NCBI GenBank assembly: GCA_963975885.1
Contig: CAXBIS010000005.1
Coordinates: forward strand, 1-64,000
Direction: 5' to 3'
From: Pseudazoarcus sp963975885
GTDB lineage: Bacteria; Pseudomonadota; Gammaproteobacteria; Burkholderiales; Rhodocyclaceae
DNA: 64,000 bases
Shown: positions 8,899 through 16,762 of the stretch, piece after piece
How positions within the stretch are numbered: position 1 is the first letter of the stretch
How the letters are laid out: every line of letters starts with the position of its first letter
Translations under genes and position numbers: made by a program
The notes under the pieces: generated by a model
What the model was told of the DNA's origin: nothing
Seen by the model: only the letters and a program-made list of their open reading frames with translations
Databases searched by the model: none

Positions 8899-9411
8899 GG
8901 CTGCTGAAACCTCGCGCGCCAGCGCTACACTGGCGACGCTCTCGGGGGCTTACCGTGGGGGCCGTCCCACCGGCTTAGGGGATCGGCCTGCAAAGCCCGG
9001 CGTGCCGGACACGTCAGTGGGAACGGGGTACCCGCTCCGGGGCATCTTGAAAGCCATCTCTCGGCGGGAGCGCCCCCCGCCAGCCACAACCGGAATCGGA
9101 CTCCCGTTTGTAGGTACCGCGGCGAGGTCCGGACGCGGCACCCCGAACGCTTCGGGCTGAGACAGCAGAGGAAGTGTAGCGCAGCGGAAGGCGACCGCAC
9201 TCCACGTCGGGCCGCGCTGCCTGATGTACTTGCCCCAGGCCAAACGTCCGAAGCGTCGCGCGGCTCCAGCAAGTGTAGCGCGACGCCGGTGATGTTCTCC
9301 CCATTATGTGTGCGCAAGCCTGTGGAGAGCCCGTGGAACGGTGTCGCAACTGTGTGTCCGGATAGCGGAATCCGGCAGTGCCCCACGAACAGGCACCCGG
9401 ACCGTTAAGCC
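8899..9411. other. 513-bp non-coding, hairpin-dense element
   Basis: I see no convincing gene here: several frames on both strands stay open, but none has a good ribosome site or protein-like composition. The stretch is packed with inverted repeats: CGCCAG/CTGGCG (8917-8922, 8930-8935), GTGGG/CCCAC (8955-8959, 8966-8970), CCGGC/GCCGG (8997-9008), GGGTACCC (9026-9033), GGCGGG/CCCGCC (9063-9068, 9076-9081), CCGCG/CGCGG (9117-9121, 9133-9137) and CCCGAA/TTCGGG (9141-9146, 9150-9155). This density suggests a structured RNA or a DNA processing or replication site of the mobile element. Confidence 0.55.
9171..9281. repeat. Two 11-bp direct repeats exactly 100 bp apart, plus an inverted copy
   Basis: AAGTGTAGCGC occurs at 9171-9181 and 9271-9281, and the reverse complement of its last ten bases (GCGCTACACT) occurs at 8922-8931, inside the CGCCAG/CTGGCG hairpin. 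Three copies within 360 bp are unlikely by chance and may be binding sites for one protein. Confidence 0.6.
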
Positions 9412-9816
9412 TCAACGCTTCTTCTGTCGCCCCTCGCGATCAAGCCGGTCCTGAATCTGATTGAGCTTGCGCCTGCGCTCCTCGTCGCTGTTGGCTTCAA
9501 ACCACTCCAGCTTTGCCAGGTCTTCCGCGGTGAGGTCGCCACGTTCCGAGTCTGGCTCAAGGTCGTCGTCCGTCAGCGAGCGGACCAGCGCCCAATCCGT
9601 CCTGCTCTCACCTTTGCCCGGCAACGGATGGCAACAATCCCACGACTGAACGTAGTCGCCCTCGCACTCGATCTCGACAAAGTCGTCCTCTACCGCTCGA
9701 ACATGCTTGAAGGTCTCGATCCGCTGCATCGTGTATCGGAAGCTTGAGCGCTCCCATTCGCCCGTCTCGGCGTTCTGGAAGTCGCAGGAGTAGTAACGGA
9801 CTAGCATTCGCATCAC
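9412..9816 (-). CDS. Hypothetical acidic protein, 134 aa
   Basis: An orphan minus-strand gene between the hairpin-dense element and the truncated kinase. The N-terminal half is beta-rich (MLVRYYSCDF, then a Trp/Tyr-containing stretch with RVRAVEDDFVEIECEGDYVQSW-like character) and the C-terminal half is acidic and helical, ending in a basic tail RQKKR. There is no signal peptide. The start may be any of three closely spaced Met codons (residues 1, 2 or 4). A perfect 5-4-5 inverted repeat, GCACA/TGTGC at 9824-9837, lies just upstream and could be its operator. It may be cargo of the mobile element. No family is recognised. Confidence 0.55.
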   Translation of the reverse strand: MMRMLVRYYSCDFQNAETGEWERSSFRYTMQRIETFKHVRAVEDDFVEIECEGDYVQSWDCCHPLPGKGESRTDWALVRSLTDDDLEPDSERGDLTAEDLAKLEWFEANSDEERRRKLNQIQDRLDREGRQKKR

Positions 9817-9874
9817 CAGTTGCGCACATGTCTGTGCATACTATCCTCAAGCCCTGCAGACCTCCCCCTGCGTT

Positions 9875-11407
9875 ATGCCATCTACAGACAACCCTCAACC
9901 GTGCCGCATACGCCATACAAGCCGCAACAGGCGATCGCGCGCAACGCAGTACCTTTGGGCAGCGGGTGCAGTAAGCATCGTCGCGGTTGCTGGTGCGCCG
10001 CTGCTTGGGCACCTCGATCTTGCGAACATCGCCATGCTGTTCCCATTGGCCGTGCTGTTCTCGGCGATTCGCCTTGGGCGCGGGCCAGCAGTGTTCGCCG
10101 CCCTCCTCTCGGTCGTGTTGTTCGACGTATTCTTCGTACCGCCGCGCTTTACGCTGGGTGTCAATGACCTGCAGTATCTGCTGACCTTTGGCGTCTTGCT
10201 GGTGGTCGCATTGATCACCGCAGAACTCGCAGCCGGCTTGCGAACTCAACGCGATGTCGCAAAGGAACATGGCGAGCAGGCGGGAGCCCTTTATGCCGTT
10301 GCGCGAGAGTTGTCTGCCGCACTTACGGTAGAGCAGGTTTCCGAAGTCGCCGCTCGCACTGTACGTGAGGTGTTCGGCGCCAGAGCGCGGCTGTGGTTGC
10401 CGGACGATGACGGTCGGCTTAAATCGGTCGATGACGCCGACTGCGATGGACCGCCCGACGCCCGAGTTTGTGAAGTCTGGCAGTCGGGACGAGCCGAGGG
10501 ATCTAGCGATGGCACGCTGTACGTTCCTCTGCCAGGGCCGATGCGTGTGCGCGGCGTTCTCGCGTTGCGCAGGGCTGATTCCACGGATGTCGATGCTCCC
10601 GAGCGCCGGCGCCTACTCGACGCGCTCGCAAGTCTCCTTGGCATCGCGCTGGAGCGTATGCATTACGTCACCGTCGCACAACGTACGGGCATTGAGATCG
10701 AAACTGAGCGGACGCGCAATGCGCTCCTAGCTGCACTCTCACACGACCTGCGCACGCCGCTCACGGCCATCGCCGGACTGGCCGACACCATTGCCCTCAC
10801 TCCGCCACTGCTTTCTGCAGAGCAGTCCGAATTGGTGAGTGCGATCCGCGTGGAGGCGCTGCGCACAGGCACCCTGGTGCACAACCTACTGGATCTCGCT
10901 CGCTTCGAAGCGGGTGGCCTACGTTTGCGACGCGAATGGCTGCCGGTAGATGAGATCGTCGGGGCCAGCCTTCAAGCCTGCACCTCTGTACTCACGAGGC
11001 ACCGTCTGGAACTCGACCTGCCCGCCAATCTGCAGATGATCGAGGTCGACGCCGTGCTGATGGAGCGCGCGCTCGGCAATCTCGTCGAGAACGCTGCCAA
11101 GTACACGCCGGCCGGTTCGACCATCGCGATCTCGGCTCGCGCCGCCGGCGAGCATATGGAAGTGAGCGTGTGCGACGACGGCCCGGGCCTGCCTGATGGT
11201 CCGGCCGAAGATCTTTTCGGGCGTTTCGTGCGCGGTCGCGCGGCCTCGGGCGTGTCCGGCACCGGCCTGGGGTTGGCCATCGTCGATGCAGTGGTGCGTG
11301 CGCACGGTGGCCGATTGCGCGCCGCCAATCGCGCGCAGGCCGGCGCCTGCTTCACGCTGGAATTACCACTCGGTTCGCCGCCGCTGGTGGAGGAGCCCGT
11401 CGCATGA
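9875..11407 (+). CDS. kdpD: KdpD-type sensor histidine kinase lacking the N-terminal KdpD/USP half
   Basis: The sequence matches the C-terminal part of KdpD, the sensor kinase of the Kdp potassium-uptake system. Residues about 28-122 are the four-helix DUF4118 membrane domain (HLDLANIAMLFPLAVLF, then FFVPPRFTLGVNDLQYLLTF). A GAF-like region follows (about 135-260). The HisKA box has H290 in SHDLRTPLT, and the ATPase domain has N, G1 (DDGPGLP) and G2 (GTGLGLAI) boxes. Full KdpD is about 890-930 residues; here about 380 N-terminal residues carrying the KdpD Walker-type and universal-stress domains are missing, and no kdpFABC precedes it. The frame is open back to 9797, so the true start is uncertain. 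The break next to mobile DNA suggests truncation by insertion or deletion. The signalling module looks intact, so the protein may still phosphorylate KdpE. Confidence 0.85.
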   Translation: MPSTDNPQPCRIRHTSRNRRSRATQYLWAAGAVSIVAVAGAPLLGHLDLANIAMLFPLAVLFSAIRLGRGPAVFAALLSVVLFDVFFVPPRFTLGVNDLQYLLTFGVLLVVALITAELAAGLRTQRDVAKEHGEQAGALYAVARELSAALTVEQVSEVAARTVREVFGARARLWLPDDDGRLKSVDDADCDGPPDARVCEVWQSGRAEGSSDGTLYVPLPGPMRVRGVLALRRADSTDVDAPERRRLLDALASLLGIALERMHYVTVAQRTGIEIETERTRNALLAALSHDLRTPLTAIAGLADTIALTPPLLSAEQSELVSAIRVEALRTGTLVHNLLDLARFEAGGLRLRREWLPVDEIVGASLQACTSVLTRHRLELDLPANLQMIEVDAVLMERALGNLVENAAKYTPAGSTIAISARAAGEHMEVSVCDDGPGLPDGPAEDLFGRFVRGRAASGVSGTGLGLAIVDAVVRAHGGRLRAANRAQAGACFTLELPLGSPPLVEEPVA

Positions 11408-12099
11408 GTCGTTCGCCCGATCCGGTGGTGGTCGTCGTCGAGGACGAGCAGCAGATTCGCCGTTTTATCTGCAGTGCGCTGCAGGCCGGCGACTGCCATG
11501 TGATCGAAGCCGAAACGACCGCGCGCGGGCTGATCGAGACGCAGTCGCGCAAGCCCGACCTGCTGATCCTCGACCTCGGCCTGCCGGACGGAGACGGGCT
11601 GGAGGTGATCCGCCGCGTACGCGAGTGGTCGGCCCTGCCGATCCTGGTGCTGTCGGCCCGCGCAGGCGAAGGCGACAAGGTCGCCGCGCTGGATCTCGGC
11701 GCCGACGACTATCTGACCAAACCGTTCGGCGTCGCCGAACTGATGGCGCGGGTGCGTGCGCTACTGCGCCGTACGGCACTGGCGCGTGGCGTCGAGTCGG
11801 CGCTGGTGCGCTTCGGCACGGTGGAGGTCGATCTGGCCGGCCGCAACGTCACGCGCGACGGCGAGACCGTGCACCTAACGCCCATCGAATACAAGCTGCT
11901 CGCCCACCTCGTGGCCAATGCCGGCCGCGTGCTGACCCACCGCCGCCTGCTCGCCGAGATCTGGGGGCCGAACCATGTCGAGCACGTGCACTACCTGCGC
12001 GTGCATATGGCCAGTTTGCGTCGCAAGCTGGAGCCGACGCCGGCGTTCCCGGCGCATATCCGGACCGAGACGGGGGTGGGGTACAGGCTGGTGCTGTGA
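11404..12099 (+). CDS. kdpE: Response regulator KdpE (OmpR/PhoB family)
   Basis: The 231-residue protein has a receiver domain (acidic pocket E13/D14, phospho-acceptor D57 in LLILDLGLPDGDG, conserved Lys in YLTKPF) and a C-terminal winged-helix DNA-binding domain ending RTETGVGYRLVL. It starts in an ATGA overlap with the kinase gene, so the pair is translationally coupled. In the known system, phospho-KdpE activates kdpFABC under potassium limitation. That operon is not in this window, so the present target is unclear. It ends 3 bp from the end of convergent trkH, another potassium-uptake gene. Confidence 0.93.
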   Translation: MSRSPDPVVVVVEDEQQIRRFICSALQAGDCHVIEAETTARGLIETQSRKPDLLILDLGLPDGDGLEVIRRVREWSALPILVLSARAGEGDKVAALDLGADDYLTKPFGVAELMARVRALLRRTALARGVESALVRFGTVEVDLAGRNVTRDGETVHLTPIEYKLLAHLVANAGRVLTHRRLLAEIWGPNHVEHVHYLRVHMASLRRKLEPTPAFPAHIRTETGVGYRLVL

Positions 12100-12102
12100 G
12101 TC

Positions 12103-13557
12103 CTATTTCCGCCAGAACCCCGGCGTGAACAACACCAGCACCGACAACACCTCCAGCCGCCCTGTCAGCATGGTGGCGATGCACACCCATTTCTGGAAGT
12201 CGGTGAGGCCGGCGTAGTTCGACGCCACCTCGCCCAAGCCCGGGCCCATGTTGTTGATACAGGCCACCGTTGCCGTCAGCGCGGTGATGAAATCCAGCCC
12301 CGAGCCCATCAGCAGGAAGGTGGCGGTGACCACCGTCATGAAGTACAGAAAGATGAAGCCGAGCATCGCCTGGATGACGCTCACCGGCAGTTGCAGATCG
12401 CCAATGCGTACCGGGTTGACGATGGCGGGATGGATCATGCGCATCAGCTCGCGGTGCCCCTGCTTGGCGAGTGTGAGCGTGCGGATCATCTTGATGCCGC
12501 CGCCGGTCGAGCCGGAGCTGGCCGTGACACACGAAAGGTAGAACATCCAGAAGGTCGCGAACGGGGGCCAGGCGCTGAAGTCCTGGCTGGCGTAGCCAGA
12601 ATCGGTGGCGATCGACACAAGGTTGAAGGCAGTGTGGCGTAGTGCACTGGCCACGTCGTTGTAGACGCCGGCGTCAAGCAGGTACCAGGCCACGCCCGCG
12701 ACCGATACGGCGAGTACCCCGACGACTGCGCGCGCTTCGGCGTCCCGCCACAGCGGGCGCAGGCTGCGTGACTGGACCGAGGCGAAGTGCGACACGAAGT
12801 TGAGCGCGGCGATCACCATGAAGACGATCAGGACGCCTTCGATGAGGGGGTCGTCGAAGGCACCGACGCTCGCGTCGCGCGTCGAGAAGCCGCCCAGGCT
12901 CAGCGCCGAGAAGGCATGGCAGATGGCGTCCAGCCAGTTCATTCCAGCCAGCCGCAGCGCCGCGATGCAGGCGGCAGTCAGCGCACAGTAGATCAGCCAC
13001 AGCGCCTTGGCGGTGTCGGCGATGCGTGCTGTCATGCGTGCGTCTTTCATCGGGCCCGGCACTTCGGCCTTGTACAGCTCGCGACCGCCCACGCCGAGCA
13101 GCGGCAGCACCGCCACGGCCAGCACGATGATGCCCATTCCGCCGAACCATTGCAGCAGATGGCGCCACAGATTGATCGAGGCCGGCGCTTCGTCGAGCCC
13201 GGTCATCACCGTCGCGCCGGTCGTGGTCAGCGCCGACATGGTCTCGAAGAAGGCGTCAGTGAAGCCCATGTCGCGGTACACGATAAGCAGCGGGATGGTC
13301 GCGATCGCCGCCATCTGCACCCACGCCGCGACCACCAGCACAAAGCCGTCGCGCGCGCGCAGCTCGCGGTAGTGGCGACGGGTGGCCAGGAACATCGCGC
13401 CGCCGATCACGGCGGTGAGCGCCATCGCATAGACGTAGTCCACCACCAGACCGTCGTCGAACGCTAGCGAACCGCCGATCGGCAGCAGATAGACCAGACT
13501 GAAGAAGCCCATCAGCCGCCCCAGTACGTTGAGGACCGGCAGCACGCCGTTCATCAC
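12103..13557 (-). CDS. trkH: Trk system potassium uptake protein TrkH
   Basis: A 484-residue polytopic inner-membrane protein of the TrkH/KtrB family, the potassium-translocating subunit. The repeated pore-loop signatures are visible: STTGATV-type (ALTTTGATVMTG), LGGFST, ATDSGYA and SSGSTGGGIK, each carrying the conserved selectivity-filter Gly. Membrane segments fill the chain. The gene overlaps trkA by 4 bp on the same strand, so channel and gating subunit are made together. Length is normal for the family. Confidence 0.95.
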   Translation of the reverse strand: MMNGVLPVLNVLGRLMGFFSLVYLLPIGGSLAFDDGLVVDYVYAMALTAVIGGAMFLATRRHYRELRARDGFVLVVAAWVQMAAIATIPLLIVYRDMGFTDAFFETMSALTTTGATVMTGLDEAPASINLWRHLLQWFGGMGIIVLAVAVLPLLGVGGRELYKAEVPGPMKDARMTARIADTAKALWLIYCALTAACIAALRLAGMNWLDAICHAFSALSLGGFSTRDASVGAFDDPLIEGVLIVFMVIAALNFVSHFASVQSRSLRPLWRDAEARAVVGVLAVSVAGVAWYLLDAGVYNDVASALRHTAFNLVSIATDSGYASQDFSAWPPFATFWMFYLSCVTASSGSTGGGIKMIRTLTLAKQGHRELMRMIHPAIVNPVRIGDLQLPVSVIQAMLGFIFLYFMTVVTATFLLMGSGLDFITALTATVACINNMGPGLGEVASNYAGLTDFQKWVCIATMLTGRLEVLSVLVLFTPGFWRK

Positions 13558-14954
13558 AAGAACCCCGGCGCGACCTGGAAGACTTTCTCGACCTGGCGCA
13601 CGAGCTTCTTGTGGGTACAGAACACGATGACGTGGTCGTCTTGCTCGATCACCGTATCGTGATGGGCCATCACCACCTCGCGCCGCACGACGCGTGCGTC
13701 GCGGATCTCGTAGCGCACCACGGCACCGATGGTCACGCCGCGCGGCAGGGCGATCTCGTCGATGCGCCGACCCACCACACGCGAATTGCGCGCATCGCCG
13801 TGGGCGACGATCTCGAGCGCCTCAGCCGCGCCGCGGCGCAGGCTGTGCACGGCCACCACATCGCCGCGGCGCACGTGCGCCAGCAGCGTACCGATGGAGA
13901 TCTGCGCCGGCGAGATGGCGATGTCGATGGGCCCGCCTTGCACAAGATCCACGTAGCTCTTGCGGTTGATCAAGGCCAGCGTGCGCCGCGCGCCCATGCG
14001 CTTGGCCAGCGACGCGGACATGATGTTGTCTTCGTCCTCGTTGGTCAGCGCCGCGAACAGATCCATGCCGGCGATGTTTTCGTTCTCGAGCAGGGCCTCG
14101 TCGGTGGCATCGCTGCGCAGCACCAGCGTGTCGCCCAACTGACCGGCGAGAAACTTGGCACGCCGCTTGTCCAGCTCAAGCAGCTTGACGTTGTAGTCCT
14201 GTTCAATCGAGCGTGCCAGTCGGAAACCTATGTTGCCGCCGCCGGCGATCATGATGCGCCGCATCGGGTGGTCGCCGCGGCGCAGCTCACGCATGACCTG
14301 GCGGATATGCACGCTGGCGGCCAGACAGAACACCTCGTCTCCGGGCACGATGAGGGTGTCGCCTTCTGGGATCAGTGCCTCGCCGTTGCGGTAGATCGCC
14401 GCGATGCGCACCTCGATGTTGGGCAGGTGATAGCGCAGCGCCTTGAGCGGATGGCCCACCAGCGGCCCCCCCTCGAAGGCGCGTACGCCAATCAGGCTGA
14501 GCGTGCCCTCGGCGAATTCGAGCACCTGCAGCGCCTCGGGAAACGAGATCAGCCGCTTGATGTAGTCGGTGACGATCTGCTCCGGGCAGATCGAGAAATC
14601 CACTGCGAAGTTCTCGGGCGCGAGCAGTTCAGGGTGATCGACAAACTCGCCCGAGCGCAACCGCGCGATACAGGTGGGAAGGTTGAAGAGGCTCTTGGCC
14701 ACCCGGCACGCACACAGGTTGATCTGGTCGGACTGCGTCACGGCGACGAGAAGGTCGGCATCTTCGGCGCCTGCTTCGCGCAGCACCGTGGGTGAAGCGC
14801 CGTTGCCGCTGATCGTGCGAACCTCAAGTCGGTCGCGCAGCGCCTCGAGCACTTCCGGGCTGGTATCCACCAGCGTGATGTCGTTGGCCTCGGAAGCCAG
14901 GTTCTCAGCGACCGAGGTGCCAACCTGTCCCGCACCCAGGATGATGATCTTCAC
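13554..14954 (-). CDS. trkA: Trk system potassium uptake regulatory subunit TrkA
   Basis: The 466-residue cytoplasmic protein has two RCK repeats, each a Rossmann NAD(H)-binding domain (IILGAGQVGTSVAENL at the N-terminus and IAGGGNIGFRLARSIEQ near residue 235) followed by a TrkA-C domain. It binds nucleotide and gates TrkH. It is the first gene of the trkA-trkH operon and has a full-length, undisturbed sequence. With the damaged kdp locus beside it, Trk is the visible potassium importer of this region. Confidence 0.96.
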   Translation of the reverse strand: MKIIILGAGQVGTSVAENLASEANDITLVDTSPEVLEALRDRLEVRTISGNGASPTVLREAGAEDADLLVAVTQSDQINLCACRVAKSLFNLPTCIARLRSGEFVDHPELLAPENFAVDFSICPEQIVTDYIKRLISFPEALQVLEFAEGTLSLIGVRAFEGGPLVGHPLKALRYHLPNIEVRIAAIYRNGEALIPEGDTLIVPGDEVFCLAASVHIRQVMRELRRGDHPMRRIMIAGGGNIGFRLARSIEQDYNVKLLELDKRRAKFLAGQLGDTLVLRSDATDEALLENENIAGMDLFAALTNEDEDNIMSASLAKRMGARRTLALINRKSYVDLVQGGPIDIAISPAQISIGTLLAHVRRGDVVAVHSLRRGAAEALEIVAHGDARNSRVVGRRIDEIALPRGVTIGAVVRYEIRDARVVRREVVMAHHDTVIEQDDHVIVFCTHKKLVRQVEKVFQVAPGFL

Positions 14955-15100
14955 TGCGTCCGCCCTTCATGCGTTCTCGATCCATGAATGCTAAGGAAGG
15001 CGGAATTAAGATCGCGTATAGATTGTGCAGCGCAGTATCAAGACGCTAGATCTTCAAATGAGATCGTGTAGCGATTCGGGCCAGGACGTAAGGAGTAATT

Positions 15101-15122
15101 TGCTAGCCCGGTGCTAGCCCGG
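15101..15122. repeat. Perfect tandem 11-bp repeat near tRNA-Arg
   Basis: TGCTAGCCCGG occurs twice head to tail at 15101-15111 and 15112-15122, in a comparatively AT-rich 220-bp gap between trkA and the tRNA genes. No gene is visible there. Confidence 0.6.
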
Positions 15123-15137
15123 AGTCCAGAAACACAA

Positions 15138-15160
15138 ACGCCACCCTTTTGAGGTGGCGT
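15138..15160 (-). terminator. Terminator after tRNA-Arg
   Basis: ACGCCACC (15138-15145) pairs perfectly with GGTGGCGT (15153-15160). Read on the minus strand it is followed by the T-rich TTTGTGTTT, fitting an intrinsic terminator 16 nt downstream of the tRNA. Confidence 0.65.
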
Positions 15161-15175
15161 AAGTGCTTGAATATA

Positions 15176-15252
15176 TGGCGCGCTCGGCAGGATTCGAACC
15201 CACGACCCCCTGGTTCGTAGCCAGGTACTCTATCCAACTGAGCTACGAGCGC
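15176..15252 (-). tRNA. tRNA-Arg(ACG)
   Basis: The minus strand folds as a 77-nt cloverleaf. The acceptor stem is GCGCTCG/CGAGCGC, the anticodon loop CTACGAA reads anticodon ACG, the T-loop is GGTTCGAATCC and the 3' CCA is encoded. ACG is normally edited to ICG to read CGU/CGC/CGA. Confidence 0.96.
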
Positions 15253-15303
15253 GTCGAAAAGAAGCGGAATTCTAGCATCCCGTGACTTTTCGTCAAGAAA
15301 CTT

Positions 15304-15396
15304 TGGCGGAGAGGGTGGGATTCGAACCCACGTGCCAGGTTTCCCTGACCATCCGATTTCGAGTCGGCGCCGTTATGACCACTTCGGTACCTCTCC
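15304..15396 (-). tRNA. tRNA-Ser(CGA)
   Basis: The minus strand gives a 93-nt class II tRNA with acceptor stem GGAGAGG/CCTCTCC, anticodon loop CTCGAAA (anticodon CGA), a long variable arm, T-loop GGTTCGAATCC and encoded CCA. It lies directly downstream of serS on the same strand. Confidence 0.96.
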
Positions 15397-15478
15397 GGCT
15401 CTCGACGGCGCGTGTCCGTCGAAGAGGCCGAATTGTACGCACAGCGCCTGCGCCCGACAACCCCCGCAAGACAGGTTT

Positions 15479-16762
15479 TCAGCGAGACGGCTCGAGCAGC
15501 TCGACACCGCCCATCCACGGCCTTAGCGCGTTGGGCACGACGACGCTGCCGTCGGCCTGCTGATAGTTCTCCAGCACTGCGACGAGCGTGCGGCCGACGG
15601 CCAGGCCCGAGCCGTTGAGCGTGTGCACGAACACGTTCCGGCCGTCCGCGCCGCGCACGCGCGCCTGCATGCGGCGCGCCTGGAAATCCCCGCAGTTCGA
15701 GCACGAGGAAATCTCGCGGTAGGCGTTCTGTGCCGGCAGCCACACTTCGAGGTCGTAGGTGCGGCGTGCGCCGAAGCCCATGTCGCCGGCGCACAGCAGC
15801 ATCTTGCGATAGGGCAGGCCGAGCGTCCGCAGGATGGCTTCGGCGTGCGAGGTGAGTTCTTCGAGCGCGGCGTCCGAGTTGTCGGGATGCTCGATGCGCA
15901 CCAGCTCGACCTTGTCGAACTGATGCTGACGGATCATGCCGCGCGTGTCGCGACCGTAGCTGCCGGCCTCGGAACGGAAACACGGCGTGTGGCCGGTGAG
16001 CTTGATCGGCAGGGCGTCGGCGGCGAGGATTTCGCCGCGCACGAGGTTGGTCAGCGGCACTTCCGAGGTCGGAATCAGGAAGTTGCGCTCACCCTCACCG
16101 CGCGGCACGGCGAACAGGTCTTCCTCGAACTTGGGCAACTGGCCGGTGCCGAACATCGAAGCCTCGTTGACCATGTACGGCACGTAGGCCTCGGTGTAGC
16201 CGTGCTCCAGCGTGTGGGTGTCGAGCATGAACTGCGCGAGTGCGCGGTGCAGGCGTGCGACCGGCCCGCGCATGACCGCGAAGCGCGAGCCGGTGATCTT
16301 GGTGGCGGCCTCGAAATCCAGCCCGAGGCCGGCGCCGACGTCGACGTGGTCGAGCGCCTCGAAATCGAATTCGCGCGGCTCGCCGAAGCGCGAGACCTCG
16401 ATGTTGCCGGTTTCGTCCGTTCCATCCGGCACGCCGGCGTCCGGCATGTTCGGCAGGCTGGCGGTGATCGCCTCGATCCGCGGCAGCAAGTCCGCGAGCT
16501 TGTGCTCGGATGCCTTGAGTTCGTCGCCCAGTCCGGCCACCTCGGCCATCACGCCGGAAGCGTCCTCGCCCTTGCCCTTGAGCATGCCGATCTGCTTGGA
16601 CAGTGCGTTGCGCCTGGCCTGCAGATCCTGCGTACGCGTCTGCAGCGTCTTGCGCTCGGCCTCCAGCGCCTGGAATTCGGCCGGGTCGAAGGCGAAGCCG
16701 CGGCGGCGCATGGCGGCCACGACGCTGTCCATGTCGTTACGGAGGAGCTGGATGTCGATCAT
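15479..16762 (-). CDS. serS: Seryl-tRNA synthetase
   Basis: The 427-residue class II synthetase charges tRNA-Ser. The N-terminal 110 residues form the long tRNA-binding helical arm (FQALEAERKTLQTRTQDLQA). The catalytic domain shows motif 2 (PCFRSEAGSYGRDTRGMIRQ) and the motif 3 region near the C-terminus (LNGSGLAVGRT). It overlaps rarA by 4 bp and probably ends the ftsK-lolA-rarA-serS transcript. The cognate tRNA-Ser gene follows 82 bp downstream on the same strand. Confidence 0.97.
   Translation of the reverse strand: MIDIQLLRNDMDSVVAAMRRRGFAFDPAEFQALEAERKTLQTRTQDLQARRNALSKQIGMLKGKGEDASGVMAEVAGLGDELKASEHKLADLLPRIEAITASLPNMPDAGVPDGTDETGNIEVSRFGEPREFDFEALDHVDVGAGLGLDFEAATKITGSRFAVMRGPVARLHRALAQFMLDTHTLEHGYTEAYVPYMVNEASMFGTGQLPKFEEDLFAVPRGEGERNFLIPTSEVPLTNLVRGEILAADALPIKLTGHTPCFRSEAGSYGRDTRGMIRQHQFDKVELVRIEHPDNSDAALEELTSHAEAILRTLGLPYRKMLLCAGDMGFGARRTYDLEVWLPAQNAYREISSCSNCGDFQARRMQARVRGADGRNVFVHTLNGSGLAVGRTLVAVLENYQQADGSVVVPNALRPWMGGVELLEPSR

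Noticed and set aside
8925..9386. 153-aa minus-strand ORF in the hairpin-dense region
   Set aside because: Overlapping frames are equally open, there is no ribosome site, and the composition is Ser/Pro/Arg-rich; the region looks non-coding and structured.
8899..9411. Diversity-generating retroelement, CRISPR array or HEARO-type element
   Set aside because: No reverse transcriptase or HNH gene and no regular repeat-spacer pattern is present. The two direct repeats are too few for an array.
9875..11407. Complete kdp operon
   Set aside because: Only the C-terminal kinase half and kdpE are present; no KdpF, A, B or C reading frame exists upstream.
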